The notes below the pieces were generated by a model. The model saw only the letters and a program-made list of their open reading frames with translations. It had not been told where the DNA came from and made no database searches. Both the position numbers and the translations under genes were made by a program. From positions 62,001-126,000 of the forward strand of contig CAYTVL010000005.1 in the NCBI GenBank assembly GCA_964441775.1: a stretch of DNA of 64,000 bases. Direction: 5' to 3'. The stretch is from SYOC01 sp964441775 (GTDB taxonomy: Bacteria; Desulfobacterota; Binatia; Bin18). Shown here one piece after another: positions 35,869-44,123 of this stretch; the stretch's first letter is position 1, and each line of letters starts with the position of its first letter.

Positions 35869-36385
35869 CGTCGTGCTCCCGGCTAGCTCCCCCTTTGGCT
35901 CGGTTTGGAGGCGTTTCTTCCGCCACGCGAACAGCCGGGAAGCGTGTCTATTAGTAATCCCTGGGGACGAATCCGCCAACGCCTCAACCTTGCCAAGCTT
36001 AGCGGAAACATTACTCCTAGGTCGAGGGAGTGCTCGGTCTAGGAGGAGTAGCCACGCTTAAGGCCATCCACGCTCACCTCCTAATCGGTGACGGTCCATC
36101 CCTTTCCAAACCCCGGTGCAGGTCGGCTGCCTTCTCCGGAGTCATAGCAATTATGTCTCTGGCCTTCGTCGTAGAATGCTCAGTAACTGAAGCTGCTTAG
36201 CGGGTTCATCGCGGCGCCGCCGGTTCAGCGCTGTCATAGGAATTATGACAACGCCGTCTCGTGCGGCCTTCACCGCTCTTGAGAGAAAGATACTAACAAC
36301 TTGTTTTGTCAGACATTCTCTCTTCACAAGAGCGTCGCGGCAGACGCGGCACGCTTCTTGATCTCTGTAGTTTCCAAGGCAGAAC
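35869..36385. promoter_or_regulatory. Control region ahead of the 36-50 kb cluster
   Basis: About 515 bases without genes but rich in dyad symmetry. TGTCATAGGAATTATGACA (36232-36250) has perfect 7-bp arms; the closely related GTCATAGCAATTATGTC lies at 36141-36157, 91 bp upstream in the same geometry. A third motif, AACAACTTGTTTT, at 36295-36307 resembles the palindrome at 47439-47453 inside the cluster. A looser inverted repeat (ACTCCTAG ... CTAGGAGGAGT) lies at about 36012-36050. Together these look like operators for the cluster that starts at 36386. Confidence 0.55.
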
Positions 36386-36937
36386 GTGACTATCAGGAAT
36401 CGTGAGTTGATGTACCTCCGTCCACAATCTCAGTCACCAAAGATTTATTGGGGACAGCTTCCCAAAGGATATGCCGGAACCAGAAAAACTATTGGCTACA
36501 TCGTCAACTTAGTGAAAGAAGGCGCCAAGGATTTCGGCGTGCGGCAGACGGCCATCGATATTCTGTTTCAACTCGGGGTCCGGCCCAAGGATTACCTCGG
36601 AGAGATTAGAGCCCTGTTTGAATGGGTGAAAAACAACGTGCGGTATACCCGCGATATTCATCGGGTGGAATTGCTGCACACCGCACGGCGGATGCTGGAA
36701 CTGCGCGCAGGGGACTGTGATGACATGACTATTCTGCTCGGGGCCATGCTCAAAGCGATCGGCCACCCAGTGCGGTTGGCGTTGGTCGGGTTCAACCCAC
36801 GTAAGAAAGCACTGTTCACGCATATCTATCTTGAAGCGTTTTGCAAGGGAGCGTGGATTCCGCTGGATGCGACAATGAGCAAGCCAATGGGCTGGGCTCC
36901 ACGCGCTGACCATAAACAGTATTTCCCGGTCGATTAG
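36386..36937 (+). CDS. Transglutaminase-like cysteine enzyme, first gene of the particle-like cluster
   Basis: 183 aa. The triad of transglutaminase/papain-like proteins is visible: Cys111 in ELRAGDCDDMTILLGAML, His146 in LFTHIYLEAF, Asp161 in WIPLDATM. Preceded by a helical segment (ALFEWVKNNVRYTRD). Members act as proteases, deamidases or crosslinkers. In this cluster maturation or crosslinking of structural proteins is an attractive role, but that is inference. Start uncertain: GTG 36386 (AAGG six bases upstream) or ATG 36410. The next gene begins after 10 nt. Confidence 0.8.
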   Translation: MTIRNRELMYLRPQSQSPKIYWGQLPKGYAGTRKTIGYIVNLVKEGAKDFGVRQTAIDILFQLGVRPKDYLGEIRALFEWVKNNVRYTRDIHRVELLHTARRMLELRAGDCDDMTILLGAMLKAIGHPVRLALVGFNPRKKALFTHIYLEAFCKGAWIPLDATMSKPMGWAPRADHKQYFPVD

Positions 36938-36947
36938 GAGGATCACT

Positions 36948-37544
36948 ATGCGTTATGGACCACAGGATGCAACAGACATGATGGGCATCGGGAGTTACGT
37001 CGGCGAGGTGCGACGCGGACCCGACGGGCAAGCTTACCAGTGGGTGGAAGGGGTTGATGGTCTGGGGAACCCTATAGGCTTTTGGAAAGGATTACGAAGC
37101 CTTGTGAGCAAGGCTCTCCCCTTAGCCAAAATGATCCCTGGAATCGGCCCAATCCTCGGCGCCGTGAAACCGTTCTGCCAGTCCCTGCCCCAATTGCAAC
37201 CAGTGATGGACCAGGCTCCAGGCATTCAGCCCGTCTACCAGTTGGGAACGAAAATCTGCAAGGTGCTGGGTAAAGTCGGAATTGCTGGTGCGGAAGGCGA
37301 GATCATGGAGGCTCCCGACGGGCAGCTCTACGAAGTTGTCGAAGGCATCGGGGAGCCAGGCCAGGCGCGACCATTTCGTCGTCGCGTATGGATCTCGATT
37401 CCAGCAGTGATACACCGAGGTCGCGGCCATCGGGGCATGGGTAGACCAGTGGTGACATCAGCAACACCGGGTCTGGCGCCGGCAGGACCAAGTGTAAGCC
37501 CGATGATGACCACGCCAGCCGGTGTGGTCCGCCGCTTCCGCTAG
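36948..37544 (+). CDS. Unknown protein with an internal duplicated motif
   Basis: 198 aa, no family recognised. The segment GPDGQAYQWVEGVDGLGNPIGF (about 25-46) is repeated as APDGQLYEVVEGIGEPGQARPF (about 122-143), so the protein seems built of two related halves. Between them is a Gly/Pro/Leu-rich stretch (LPLAKMIPGIGPILGAVKP) that could be amphipathic or membrane-active. C-terminal 50 residues are Pro/Thr-rich and probably disordered. GAGGATC precedes the start. Confidence 0.7.
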   Translation: MRYGPQDATDMMGIGSYVGEVRRGPDGQAYQWVEGVDGLGNPIGFWKGLRSLVSKALPLAKMIPGIGPILGAVKPFCQSLPQLQPVMDQAPGIQPVYQLGTKICKVLGKVGIAGAEGEIMEAPDGQLYEVVEGIGEPGQARPFRRRVWISIPAVIHRGRGHRGMGRPVVTSATPGLAPAGPSVSPMMTTPAGVVRRFR

Positions 37545-37553
37545 GAGCCAAAT

Positions 37554-37847
37554 ATGGCGTGCGCGTGTTCGCAACAACAACACTTCGGTCTAGCGTGCGC
37601 GTGTGGCTCGCCCTGCAGATGTGAGAGGACACAGGTGCACATTACCCACGTCCAGTCTCTACCGCTGGCGCCGTTGGGCGAGTTACGCGGCGTGATCTAC
37701 CGCAAACCTGGTCGCCCCGGTGAACCGCCGAAAAATTATGTGCACTTCTTCGAACGAGCGCCACTGCTAGCAGCCGATTCGATGGGTCGGAGGCTCTTCA
37801 TTCTTGGCGGCCGCTACCGAGTTACCAAGCGCGGGATTGAAGGATAA
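37554..37847 (+). CDS. Small Cys-rich protein of unknown function
   Basis: 97 aa. Eight Cys in the first 25 residues (CACSQQQHFGLACACGSPCRC) suggest a zinc or iron-sulfur site, or disulfides if exported. The rest is basic and beta-like (GVIYRKPGRPGEPPKNYVHFFE ... SMGRRLFILGGRYRVTKRGIEG in pieces). No signal peptide. Strong TAGGAG site, 9 nt after the preceding stop; clearly part of the same operon. Confidence 0.65.
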   Translation: MACACSQQQHFGLACACGSPCRCERTQVHITHVQSLPLAPLGELRGVIYRKPGRPGEPPKNYVHFFERAPLLAADSMGRRLFILGGRYRVTKRGIEG

Positions 37848-37858
37848 GGAGACGCCAC

Positions 37859-38548
37859 ATGGCAGGCCATTTCGATGAAATCATGATTGTCAACCCGATT
37901 GGCGATAGAGGAGGAAAATATATGCGGTTCTATCGAATCCATTCCCCACGCGCTGTCTACTTTGCAGAAGCGCCCGAGCAAATGGGTTATGTGTATGAAG
38001 CCCCGGAGATGATGGGCTATTACGGCGAAACGCCCGAGACGGTGGGGTATGTCTACGAAGCCCCAGAGTCGCTGGGCTACTGCGCCCCACACGGGGTTGG
38101 GTATATCGCTGACCCACCGCCTGGCTTCGTTGAAGGCTACGGCTACTATGACGAAGCGCCTGAAGTCGGGTACGTCTACGAGGCCCCAGAAACCGTTGGG
38201 TACTATGCCGAAGCGCCCGAGTTCGCTGAGGCCCCACAAGACATGGGCTACTACGCTGAGGCGCCTGAGTTTGCCGAAGCTCCGCAGGACATGGGCTACT
38301 ATGCTGAGACGCCGGACACGATGGGCTACGGCGAGGCCACGTCAGACATGGGCTATTTCGCCGACTCGGGTCCAGTCGAAGGCTACGTACGTGAGCACGA
38401 CGACAACCCGCGTGTCGTGCCATTCGAAAACGTCGGTGAAGTAGAAGGCTATTATCGTCCACGCTCGATCAATCCATCCGTGGATTCGTTTCGTCCAGCA
38501 GACGACTCACCCAGACCCGGCAGTAGCTGGTTCAAATCACCCTGGTAA
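37859..38548 (+). CDS. Tyr-rich acidic EAPE..GY tandem-repeat protein
   Basis: 229 aa, of which about 35-185 consist of ten or so degenerate repeats with the pattern EAPExxGYxY (for example EAPEQMGYVYEAPEMMGYYG). Two identical units (EFAEAPQDMGYYA) point to recent slippage. Very rich in Glu, Pro, Gly, Tyr and Met; likely extended, perhaps an adhesive, scaffold or crosslinking substrate, since Tyr-rich repeats suit those roles. Two starts are possible: ATG 37859 (GGAG) and ATG 37922 with a strong GAGGAGGAAAAT site. Function unknown. Confidence 0.75.
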   Translation: MAGHFDEIMIVNPIGDRGGKYMRFYRIHSPRAVYFAEAPEQMGYVYEAPEMMGYYGETPETVGYVYEAPESLGYCAPHGVGYIADPPPGFVEGYGYYDEAPEVGYVYEAPETVGYYAEAPEFAEAPQDMGYYAEAPEFAEAPQDMGYYAETPDTMGYGEATSDMGYFADSGPVEGYVREHDDNPRVVPFENVGEVEGYYRPRSINPSVDSFRPADDSPRPGSSWFKSPW

Positions 38549-38565
38549 GGAGCAAGGAGGAAATC

Positions 38566-39453
38566 ATGGCCGCCGTCAAAGGTATGAAAGAGTTCGTCCA
38601 TCTGCCGCAGTATGATTCCATCTCCATCAAACCAAAAGAACAACTCGGCAAGATTCTCAGCTCGAACGTCCTACGGTTCTTCGTCGACGTGACGGGGAAA
38701 ACCAAACTGCAAACCAACATGCAAGCCTCGTCGTTGCTGCCGCACTGGAATACCTACGAAGCGCGAGCGATGCGCATAGTGATCTCGGATCTGTCGCCGC
38801 AATTCGCTGACAACACGATCCGGCTCAAAGTGGGTGTCGTCGATAAAAACGGAGTCCCGGTCCTCACAGGTAGTGAGCAAAAGACTGTGGAGCTGGAGAA
38901 ATTTAAACTGACAAATTTTGTGGACTTCAAACGTGAGGTTGATCCACCTTTGGGTAAGACCGTGAGGCTCTCCCAGGACCAGTTAAGTAATCTTGATCTC
39001 ACTGACAATCAGGAGCTGCTGGGCGCCTGCGAATTTGCCGAGATCAGTCGTACGACACTGGCGCGCGCTGCCGAACAGTTCGGTAGGAGTGTGATTCCCC
39101 CGAATGAGCAACTTCTCGCCAATGGCGATTTCGGTGGGGTGATCGGCAAATTGATCTATAACACCGTCACTACCTTCTTCGTCGGGGAAAAGAATATGAT
39201 GCAGGCGCCGACCTGGTTCTTCCCCGCTGGCGCTGGGCCGTTTTCTGAGGACAGCAGGGTCACAACCCACGGCTATCCGAGCCCACAAGCCACCTTCCAG
39301 TTTGCCGAGGCGGTCAAGATTGATGCGCAGCAGAATTTTCGTGTGGAGATCGAAGTGCCCGAGAGCGACGTGCTCAGCGAACTGCAACGATTGTATGGCC
39401 CGCTGTTCATCTGGGTCGTCCTCGATGGCTACATGACGCGCGACGTGCAGTAG
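38566..39453 (+). CDS. Structural-like beta-rich protein, family A member 1
   Basis: 295 aa, soluble, no signal peptide. Conserved with the next gene over residues 1-78 (KGMKEFVHLPQYDSISIKPK; LLPHWNTYEARAMRIVISDL) and over the last ~120 (MMQAPTWFFPAGAGP; FRVEIEVPESDVLSELQRLY; GPLFIWVVLDGYMTRDVQ). The alternating hydrophobic strands and the strand-rich C terminus recall viral capsid jelly rolls, but I cannot place it in a named family. AAGGAGGAAATC precedes the start. High expected expression and paralogy fit a structural component. Confidence 0.7.
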   Translation: MAAVKGMKEFVHLPQYDSISIKPKEQLGKILSSNVLRFFVDVTGKTKLQTNMQASSLLPHWNTYEARAMRIVISDLSPQFADNTIRLKVGVVDKNGVPVLTGSEQKTVELEKFKLTNFVDFKREVDPPLGKTVRLSQDQLSNLDLTDNQELLGACEFAEISRTTLARAAEQFGRSVIPPNEQLLANGDFGGVIGKLIYNTVTTFFVGEKNMMQAPTWFFPAGAGPFSEDSRVTTHGYPSPQATFQFAEAVKIDAQQNFRVEIEVPESDVLSELQRLYGPLFIWVVLDGYMTRDVQ

Positions 39454-39541
39454 CGTAACCAACTTGCTTCCGTGGTGAGGGTGGGGCGTGCCCCGCCCTC
39501 CGCTTACACATCATTGCCCTGCTCGCAGCGAGGATCGTTGT

Positions 39542-40837
39542 ATGGCGGTTGTCAAAGGGATCAGAGAGAACGTCCACCTTCCTTTGTACGACTCACTCTT
39601 TGTGCGCCCGCAGCAACAACTGCGAGAAGTGAACGGCACGAGCGTCTTCAAATTCTTCGTACAAGTGCAGGGAAAAACAAAACTGGAAACCAATATGCAG
39701 GCCGCCGCACTCCTTCCGCATTGGAACACCTTTGAAGCACGAGCCCTGCGTGTGGTCATCTCAGATTTGCCGGTCCGCTTTCCGCAGGCAGTGACGCAAT
39801 GCGTTCTCGAACCACATGGGGGCGGAACCAATACGCCATTCAATACCCTTACGCACTGCCTTGATGAGCTCGCGCAGGTCATCGCTGGAGAAAAGCATCA
39901 GGTTGCTGAACACTTGTTTGCCGCCACGCATCAGTGCGTGACCGAACACCGGGACCTAGTGGAACAAGCGAGGGAGATCACCGAAGACCTTGACGCCTGC
40001 CTCGCGGTCTTTACCGCTCTCTGCGACCGGCGCCGCATGGGACAGATCCTGCAACTCCATAACGAACTGCGAGCGGCTGCCGGAGACCTGGTCAAGGTCC
40101 TCAGCCGCACGCACATTACGATGACGGACCCGCCAGCGGTGAATCGCTTTCTCAGCACGATTACGGTGCTGGATTGCGCAGAAAACAACGAGCGCCTCTT
40201 TGCAAAACTGGAGAAGGCCCAGGCGTGTTTGTACGCATTTCGGCAACTGATTGAACTTTTCAAACAGATTTCTCACACCAGTCTTCCAGGAGCCCAGAGT
40301 TGTGTCGAGAGTATCGAACAGCTCATTCAGATGGAGGCGAAGCGCGTTATTTGTCTTGAGCGCGTGCGCGAGTGTTTCCAGAAAGTTCAGACGCAGCTCT
40401 CACAGTTGGCGCGGGACGCGCGACACGTCAGCAGCGAAGCCATTCGCCGCTGCTTGCGGGAGCGTTTACGTAACGAGCTGCTCATTCCTCTTGACGAGCA
40501 ATTGTTTCCCGGTAGCGTCCAGATTCTCTCGAAACTTATCTATCAGTCAGTGACGAGCTTGGTGGTCGGCGAAAAGACGATGATGCAGATGCCGACCTGG
40601 TTCTTTCCATCCGGGGCTGGTCCGCATGCGGAAGGCAACCAGACGGTGACGCACGGCTTTCCAATACCGGACGCCACGTTTCATTTCGCCGAGCCGGTCC
40701 TCATCGACGCTCAACAGCACTTTCGAGTGGAGATCGAGGTTCCGGATGCCACGGCCCTGAGTGAATTACAACGTCTCTATGGCCCGTTATTCATTTGGGT
40801 CGTGCTCGACGGTTACCTGCAAAGAGACGTGCAGTAG
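39542..40837 (+). CDS. Structural-like protein, family A member 2 with helical insertion
   Basis: 431 aa. First 78 and last ~120 residues align with the preceding protein almost position by position, but the ~90-residue middle is replaced by about 230 residues rich in Leu, Glu, Gln, Arg and Cys, predicted to be an all-helical bundle (for example LTHCLDELAQVIAGEKHQVA; AKRVICLERVRECFQKVQTQ). This is domain exchange within a duplicated gene. The insert might project from the particle or bind cargo. Start ATG 39542 by alignment with member 1 and GAGG upstream; an in-frame extension to 39488 is not conserved. Confidence 0.7.
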   Translation: MAVVKGIRENVHLPLYDSLFVRPQQQLREVNGTSVFKFFVQVQGKTKLETNMQAAALLPHWNTFEARALRVVISDLPVRFPQAVTQCVLEPHGGGTNTPFNTLTHCLDELAQVIAGEKHQVAEHLFAATHQCVTEHRDLVEQAREITEDLDACLAVFTALCDRRRMGQILQLHNELRAAAGDLVKVLSRTHITMTDPPAVNRFLSTITVLDCAENNERLFAKLEKAQACLYAFRQLIELFKQISHTSLPGAQSCVESIEQLIQMEAKRVICLERVRECFQKVQTQLSQLARDARHVSSEAIRRCLRERLRNELLIPLDEQLFPGSVQILSKLIYQSVTSLVVGEKTMMQMPTWFFPSGAGPHAEGNQTVTHGFPIPDATFHFAEPVLIDAQQHFRVEIEVPDATALSELQRLYGPLFIWVVLDGYLQRDVQ

Positions 40838-40847
40838 AGGAGACAGT

Positions 40848-42218
40848 ATGAATCGCATCATTCAGGCGAGAGTACCCGAACGTCCCTTGGGGCGCGAACA
40901 GCTCCGGGATCTCCCAGCCGTGAGGATCATTCCCTACGATTATGTGGCGGACTTCAACCTCAGAGGAGAGCCGGGCAATCTCGTGCAAGATGTGATTAAC
41001 ATCAGCGTCGAAGGCGTGTTTGTGGCGGTTTCGATCGGCTATGGCCTCAATGAAGAGCGCGGGGAGAAGTTAAATTTGCTCTCGCGCAGCCCGACTCCCG
41101 CCACTCTGGGCGACATCACGCTCGACCACATTCCTGGGGATGTGTTGATCGAAGGTTTTCGCATCAACCCTGAGTTTGATGCACTGGCGATAAAAGACGG
41201 CCAATTGAATAGAGAGCTTCCCTTTACGGTCGCAAAAGATATTTTTCAGCGGCTGAAACAAACTGAGAATTTTAGTTTCCTGCTCAGTATCGTCGATACC
41301 GCCAGCGGGCGAGAGCTGCAAAATGAACCGGTGCATAGCGTGGCAACGTTGGGGCGCGCGGATGGACAGCGACCCTTCAAGATGCTGCCGCAACCGATGG
41401 TGTTCATGCCCCGCTCCACTATTCGTTTACAAATCGAAGAGCGGACCGCAGGAGTCTCAGGCCACCTCACGATTACCTTGCACGGGTACAAAATCTTGGG
41501 CGTTGCCGGACAGCTTGAAGATGCGGTTCGCACGCTTGGTGAGTTTGATCCATTCAAGAAGATTCCCGTCTATGACCACGAGACAGGCGACTATCGCCCG
41601 ATGGGTGAAGCTCTGCAGCGGGACATTCCCACAAGCAAGCTCGTGCCCTTTGATTATGTCTCCACGTTGGATCTCTTGGGCAAACCCGACACCGTGGTCG
41701 ATGATGAGGTGCCGATCAATGTAGACGGCGGCTATGTGGCGACAGCACTCGGTTATAGCCTCGATGTCGGCGATACGCGGCTGCAAATTGGACTCGCAAA
41801 CGCAACACAGCCGGAAGTAGATCTGCGAGCCATCACCTTGAAAGACATCGCCCCCGCGCAGGCGCTGCTCGACGGCGTTCGGATTCACCCGCTGCGGGTG
41901 CGCTTTGCCTTCGCTAGCGATGGTCGCCTGACGCGCGTACCACAAGAAATGCTGGGTCGCCTGTTTCAAAGTATGAATCTTCCCGAGTCGGTGCGGTTCA
42001 CTTATGCAATCGCTGACGCCGGCACGGGGCGCGATTTGCAGAATCGACCGATCTTCAACGTTGCCGGGTTGGGGATTGCCGATGGCGACCGTCCGTTCCG
42101 AATCCTGCATAAGCCGATGATGTTTCTGCCTCGTTCCACCATTCGCGTGCAGGTGCGCGAGGTGTTTGGCCGTGGGCGACTCTTTGTCGTCTTTCAAGGC
42201 TATAAGATTTTGCGATGA
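40848..42218 (+). CDS. Structural-like protein, family B, two tandem domains
   Basis: 456 aa made of two homologous ~215-residue domains. Domain 1 runs from VRIIPYDYVADFNLRGEP to LTITLHGYKILG; domain 2 from KLVPFDYVSTLDLLGKP to LFVVFQGYKILR. Each carries a central GRxLQNxPI...VAxLGxADGxRPF block and an FLPRSTIRVQV strand. The next gene has a third copy. The pattern of beta strands suggests a jelly-roll or similar sandwich; function unknown. GAGGAGACAG lies before ATG 40848. Confidence 0.7.
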   Translation: MNRIIQARVPERPLGREQLRDLPAVRIIPYDYVADFNLRGEPGNLVQDVINISVEGVFVAVSIGYGLNEERGEKLNLLSRSPTPATLGDITLDHIPGDVLIEGFRINPEFDALAIKDGQLNRELPFTVAKDIFQRLKQTENFSFLLSIVDTASGRELQNEPVHSVATLGRADGQRPFKMLPQPMVFMPRSTIRLQIEERTAGVSGHLTITLHGYKILGVAGQLEDAVRTLGEFDPFKKIPVYDHETGDYRPMGEALQRDIPTSKLVPFDYVSTLDLLGKPDTVVDDEVPINVDGGYVATALGYSLDVGDTRLQIGLANATQPEVDLRAITLKDIAPAQALLDGVRIHPLRVRFAFASDGRLTRVPQEMLGRLFQSMNLPESVRFTYAIADAGTGRDLQNRPIFNVAGLGIADGDRPFRILHKPMMFLPRSTIRVQVREVFGRGRLFVVFQGYKILR

Positions 42219-42248
42219 CAGCACAGCCTGTGAGGAAATGGTGAAATC

Positions 42249-43589
42249 ATGAGTAGCGTCATGTACCCGAAGACGGTGAGCTATCAAACGCCCCGCCCTG
42301 CGCCACGGCCGCCGCTTCCGCAAACCAAAACCATACCATTTGATTATGTTTTCCAGTTTTCGTTGAAAGGCGAGCGTAACAATCAAGTGCAGGACGTTGT
42401 GCAGATCAGTATGGAAGGCGTCTTCGTCGCGTTGTCGGTAGGCTATAGCGTCGCACTCGATGAGCAAACGCAATCGCGGACGTTCCAGCCAGTGATTGAC
42501 CAACGAACGACGCCGCCAAATCCGGTCCTTGTTCCCTTCTTTCCTTCAACTTTCCCAACCGATCAATTTAACGGTTTTCTTGTGGCTGGGATGCCAGAGA
42601 CCGAGATTGCCATCTTGGACCCTACTCAAGCCCCGTCTGATATTATCCTCCGTACTAAAGCTCCCTCCGGCACAGTCCAGAGCACGAGTAGGATCGGATC
42701 CGACGGGACCGTAGAGATCAATCTCGAAAAGTCCGTCGGCTTAGGAAGTCTCCTCCGTATTTGGGATAGGAGCAACAATCTTCTCAGCCAAGTGTTTGAA
42801 GTGAATTTTCCCCTGACGACTCCAGGGATTGGACCTGATCATGTGACGAAAAGATTACCTTTAGCAGGTACGACCACTGTCGATGTCTATGGTCTTCCGG
42901 GCAACACGGTCAGCATCTTTCTCTTGAAGAGCACAGCCGACAGCGTCAGTCGAGTAAAGAGGAAAGTGAAGAACCCGGATGGCAGCGTCACCGAGTTTGA
43001 CGATTTCATTCTTGAAGAAGATACGACCTCGTTCGGTCGGCGGACAGGCAGAGCACCTGTGACGCTAGATCAGCCGCTTGCTCCCGGGGACGTGCTCCTG
43101 GTACGGACGGAACAGGAGGGCACGGATCCCTTCAGTATGTTCACGGTCCCGCGTCCGCGCCTATCCTCGCTTTCGCTCGGCGCGGTGACGGCGGGGCTCG
43201 AACAAATTGGCGCGGATTTAACCAGTGGATTTCGCCTCAATCCCAACTTCGCAGCCCGCGCCACGGCTGATCTACCACTGGATCAACAAACGGCAGGACT
43301 CGACGGCGCATTTGAAACCGGAACGGTCGCCGCCGAAGAAGTAAGTTTTCTCTACAGCATTGATGTGGTGAGCACGGGCCGCGAATTACAGAACAAAGCT
43401 ATTCACAATATCGCGGGGCTTGGCATTGCCAATGGCGATCGGCCATTCCGTCCGTTCGCCAAACCGATGTTGTTTGAGCCACGCTCGTCTATTCGTATCC
43501 AAATCACTGAACTCTCCGGCCCGCCGGGTACATTATTCATCGTGCTCCAGGGCTACAAAATACTTGGCACCGGACGACTTCCTGGGTAG
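42249..43589 (+). CDS. Structural-like protein, family B, with inserted domain
   Basis: 446 aa. Starts TIPFDYVFQFSLKGERNNQV and ends GRELQNKAIHNIAGLGIANG, FEPRSSIRIQI, LFIVLQGYKILG, as in the two domains of the preceding protein. Here the family B domain is split by a ~230-residue insertion (about 85-320) that itself looks like a beta-sandwich of Ig or carbohydrate-binding type (LPLAGTTTVDVYGLPGNTVS; KNPDGSVTEFDDFILEEDTT), possibly surface-exposed and ligand-binding. No signal peptide. Start ATG 42249 after GAGG. Confidence 0.7.
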   Translation: MSSVMYPKTVSYQTPRPAPRPPLPQTKTIPFDYVFQFSLKGERNNQVQDVVQISMEGVFVALSVGYSVALDEQTQSRTFQPVIDQRTTPPNPVLVPFFPSTFPTDQFNGFLVAGMPETEIAILDPTQAPSDIILRTKAPSGTVQSTSRIGSDGTVEINLEKSVGLGSLLRIWDRSNNLLSQVFEVNFPLTTPGIGPDHVTKRLPLAGTTTVDVYGLPGNTVSIFLLKSTADSVSRVKRKVKNPDGSVTEFDDFILEEDTTSFGRRTGRAPVTLDQPLAPGDVLLVRTEQEGTDPFSMFTVPRPRLSSLSLGAVTAGLEQIGADLTSGFRLNPNFAARATADLPLDQQTAGLDGAFETGTVAAEEVSFLYSIDVVSTGRELQNKAIHNIAGLGIANGDRPFRPFAKPMLFEPRSSIRIQITELSGPPGTLFIVLQGYKILGTGRLPG

Positions 43590-43595
43590 GTGGTT

Positions 43596-44123
43596 ATGAC
43601 CAAAGCGCTCACCGACAATTGTTGTAAAATCTGCGGCATTCCGCTTGACGCCGAATACTTTGACGTCAGTGGGTTCGTAGGAGGCGGCGTGGCTGTAGAT
43701 CAATTTAGGAATTTTGATCTGCAATTTCCTCCTCCACTCCCACGCCGAGGCGAACAAGTGGTGCTCGCAAGTTTTCAACTCCATGCACAATATTGCGGCG
43801 TCCTCACCTACTTCTCGCAGTACACGGACCTCTACGTGCGGGACAACACATTGATTCTCACTCCAGGTTTTGAATGGAGCATCCTGCAAAACGGCAAGCC
43901 AATGTTTCCCTACACACGCTTGGAAACGATCGTAAACCCCTGGGGCTACAACTGCTTGCCAGTCCTCGTGCGACTCGACGAGAACGCGCGCGTTGAATTC
44001 GTCTTGAGAAATCGCACTGTCAGTGATTCTCAACTGAACGACTATCCGATCCGTGCTTTTGCCGGGCGGATCATGGGTCGCTACTGGTACAACGACAGCT
44101 TTGGAGGACGAGTGAGGTCATGA
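43596..44123 (+). CDS. Small structural-like beta-rich protein
   Basis: 175 aa. An N-terminal CCKICGIPL motif is followed by a strand-rich body: PRRGEQVVLASFQLHAQYCG, TPGFEWSILQNGKPMFPY, LPVLVRLDENARVEFVLRNR, and an aromatic C terminus (AGRIMGRYWYNDSFGG). This layout resembles small single jelly-roll proteins of virions, which is an impression not a family assignment. ATG 43596 is taken, with TAGGTGG upstream; a GTG lies two codons earlier. Overlaps the next gene by 4 nt (ATGA), so translation is coupled. Confidence 0.65.
   Translation: MTKALTDNCCKICGIPLDAEYFDVSGFVGGGVAVDQFRNFDLQFPPPLPRRGEQVVLASFQLHAQYCGVLTYFSQYTDLYVRDNTLILTPGFEWSILQNGKPMFPYTRLETIVNPWGYNCLPVLVRLDENARVEFVLRNRTVSDSQLNDYPIRAFAGRIMGRYWYNDSFGGRVRS

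Noticed and set aside
35869..36120. Magnesium or manganese riboswitch ahead of the MgtC-like gene
   Set aside because: Inverted repeats are present, but conserved M-box or yybP-ykoY core elements could not be matched by eye.
37859..38548. CRISPR-like repeats
   Set aside because: Regular repeats here are codon-level tandem repeats inside a protein gene, without unique spacers.
41457..42503. Long antisense frame of 348 codons across the family B genes
   Set aside because: No ribosome-binding site or familiar sequence; the plus-strand frames are conserved as paralogous domains, so the antisense frame is a shadow.
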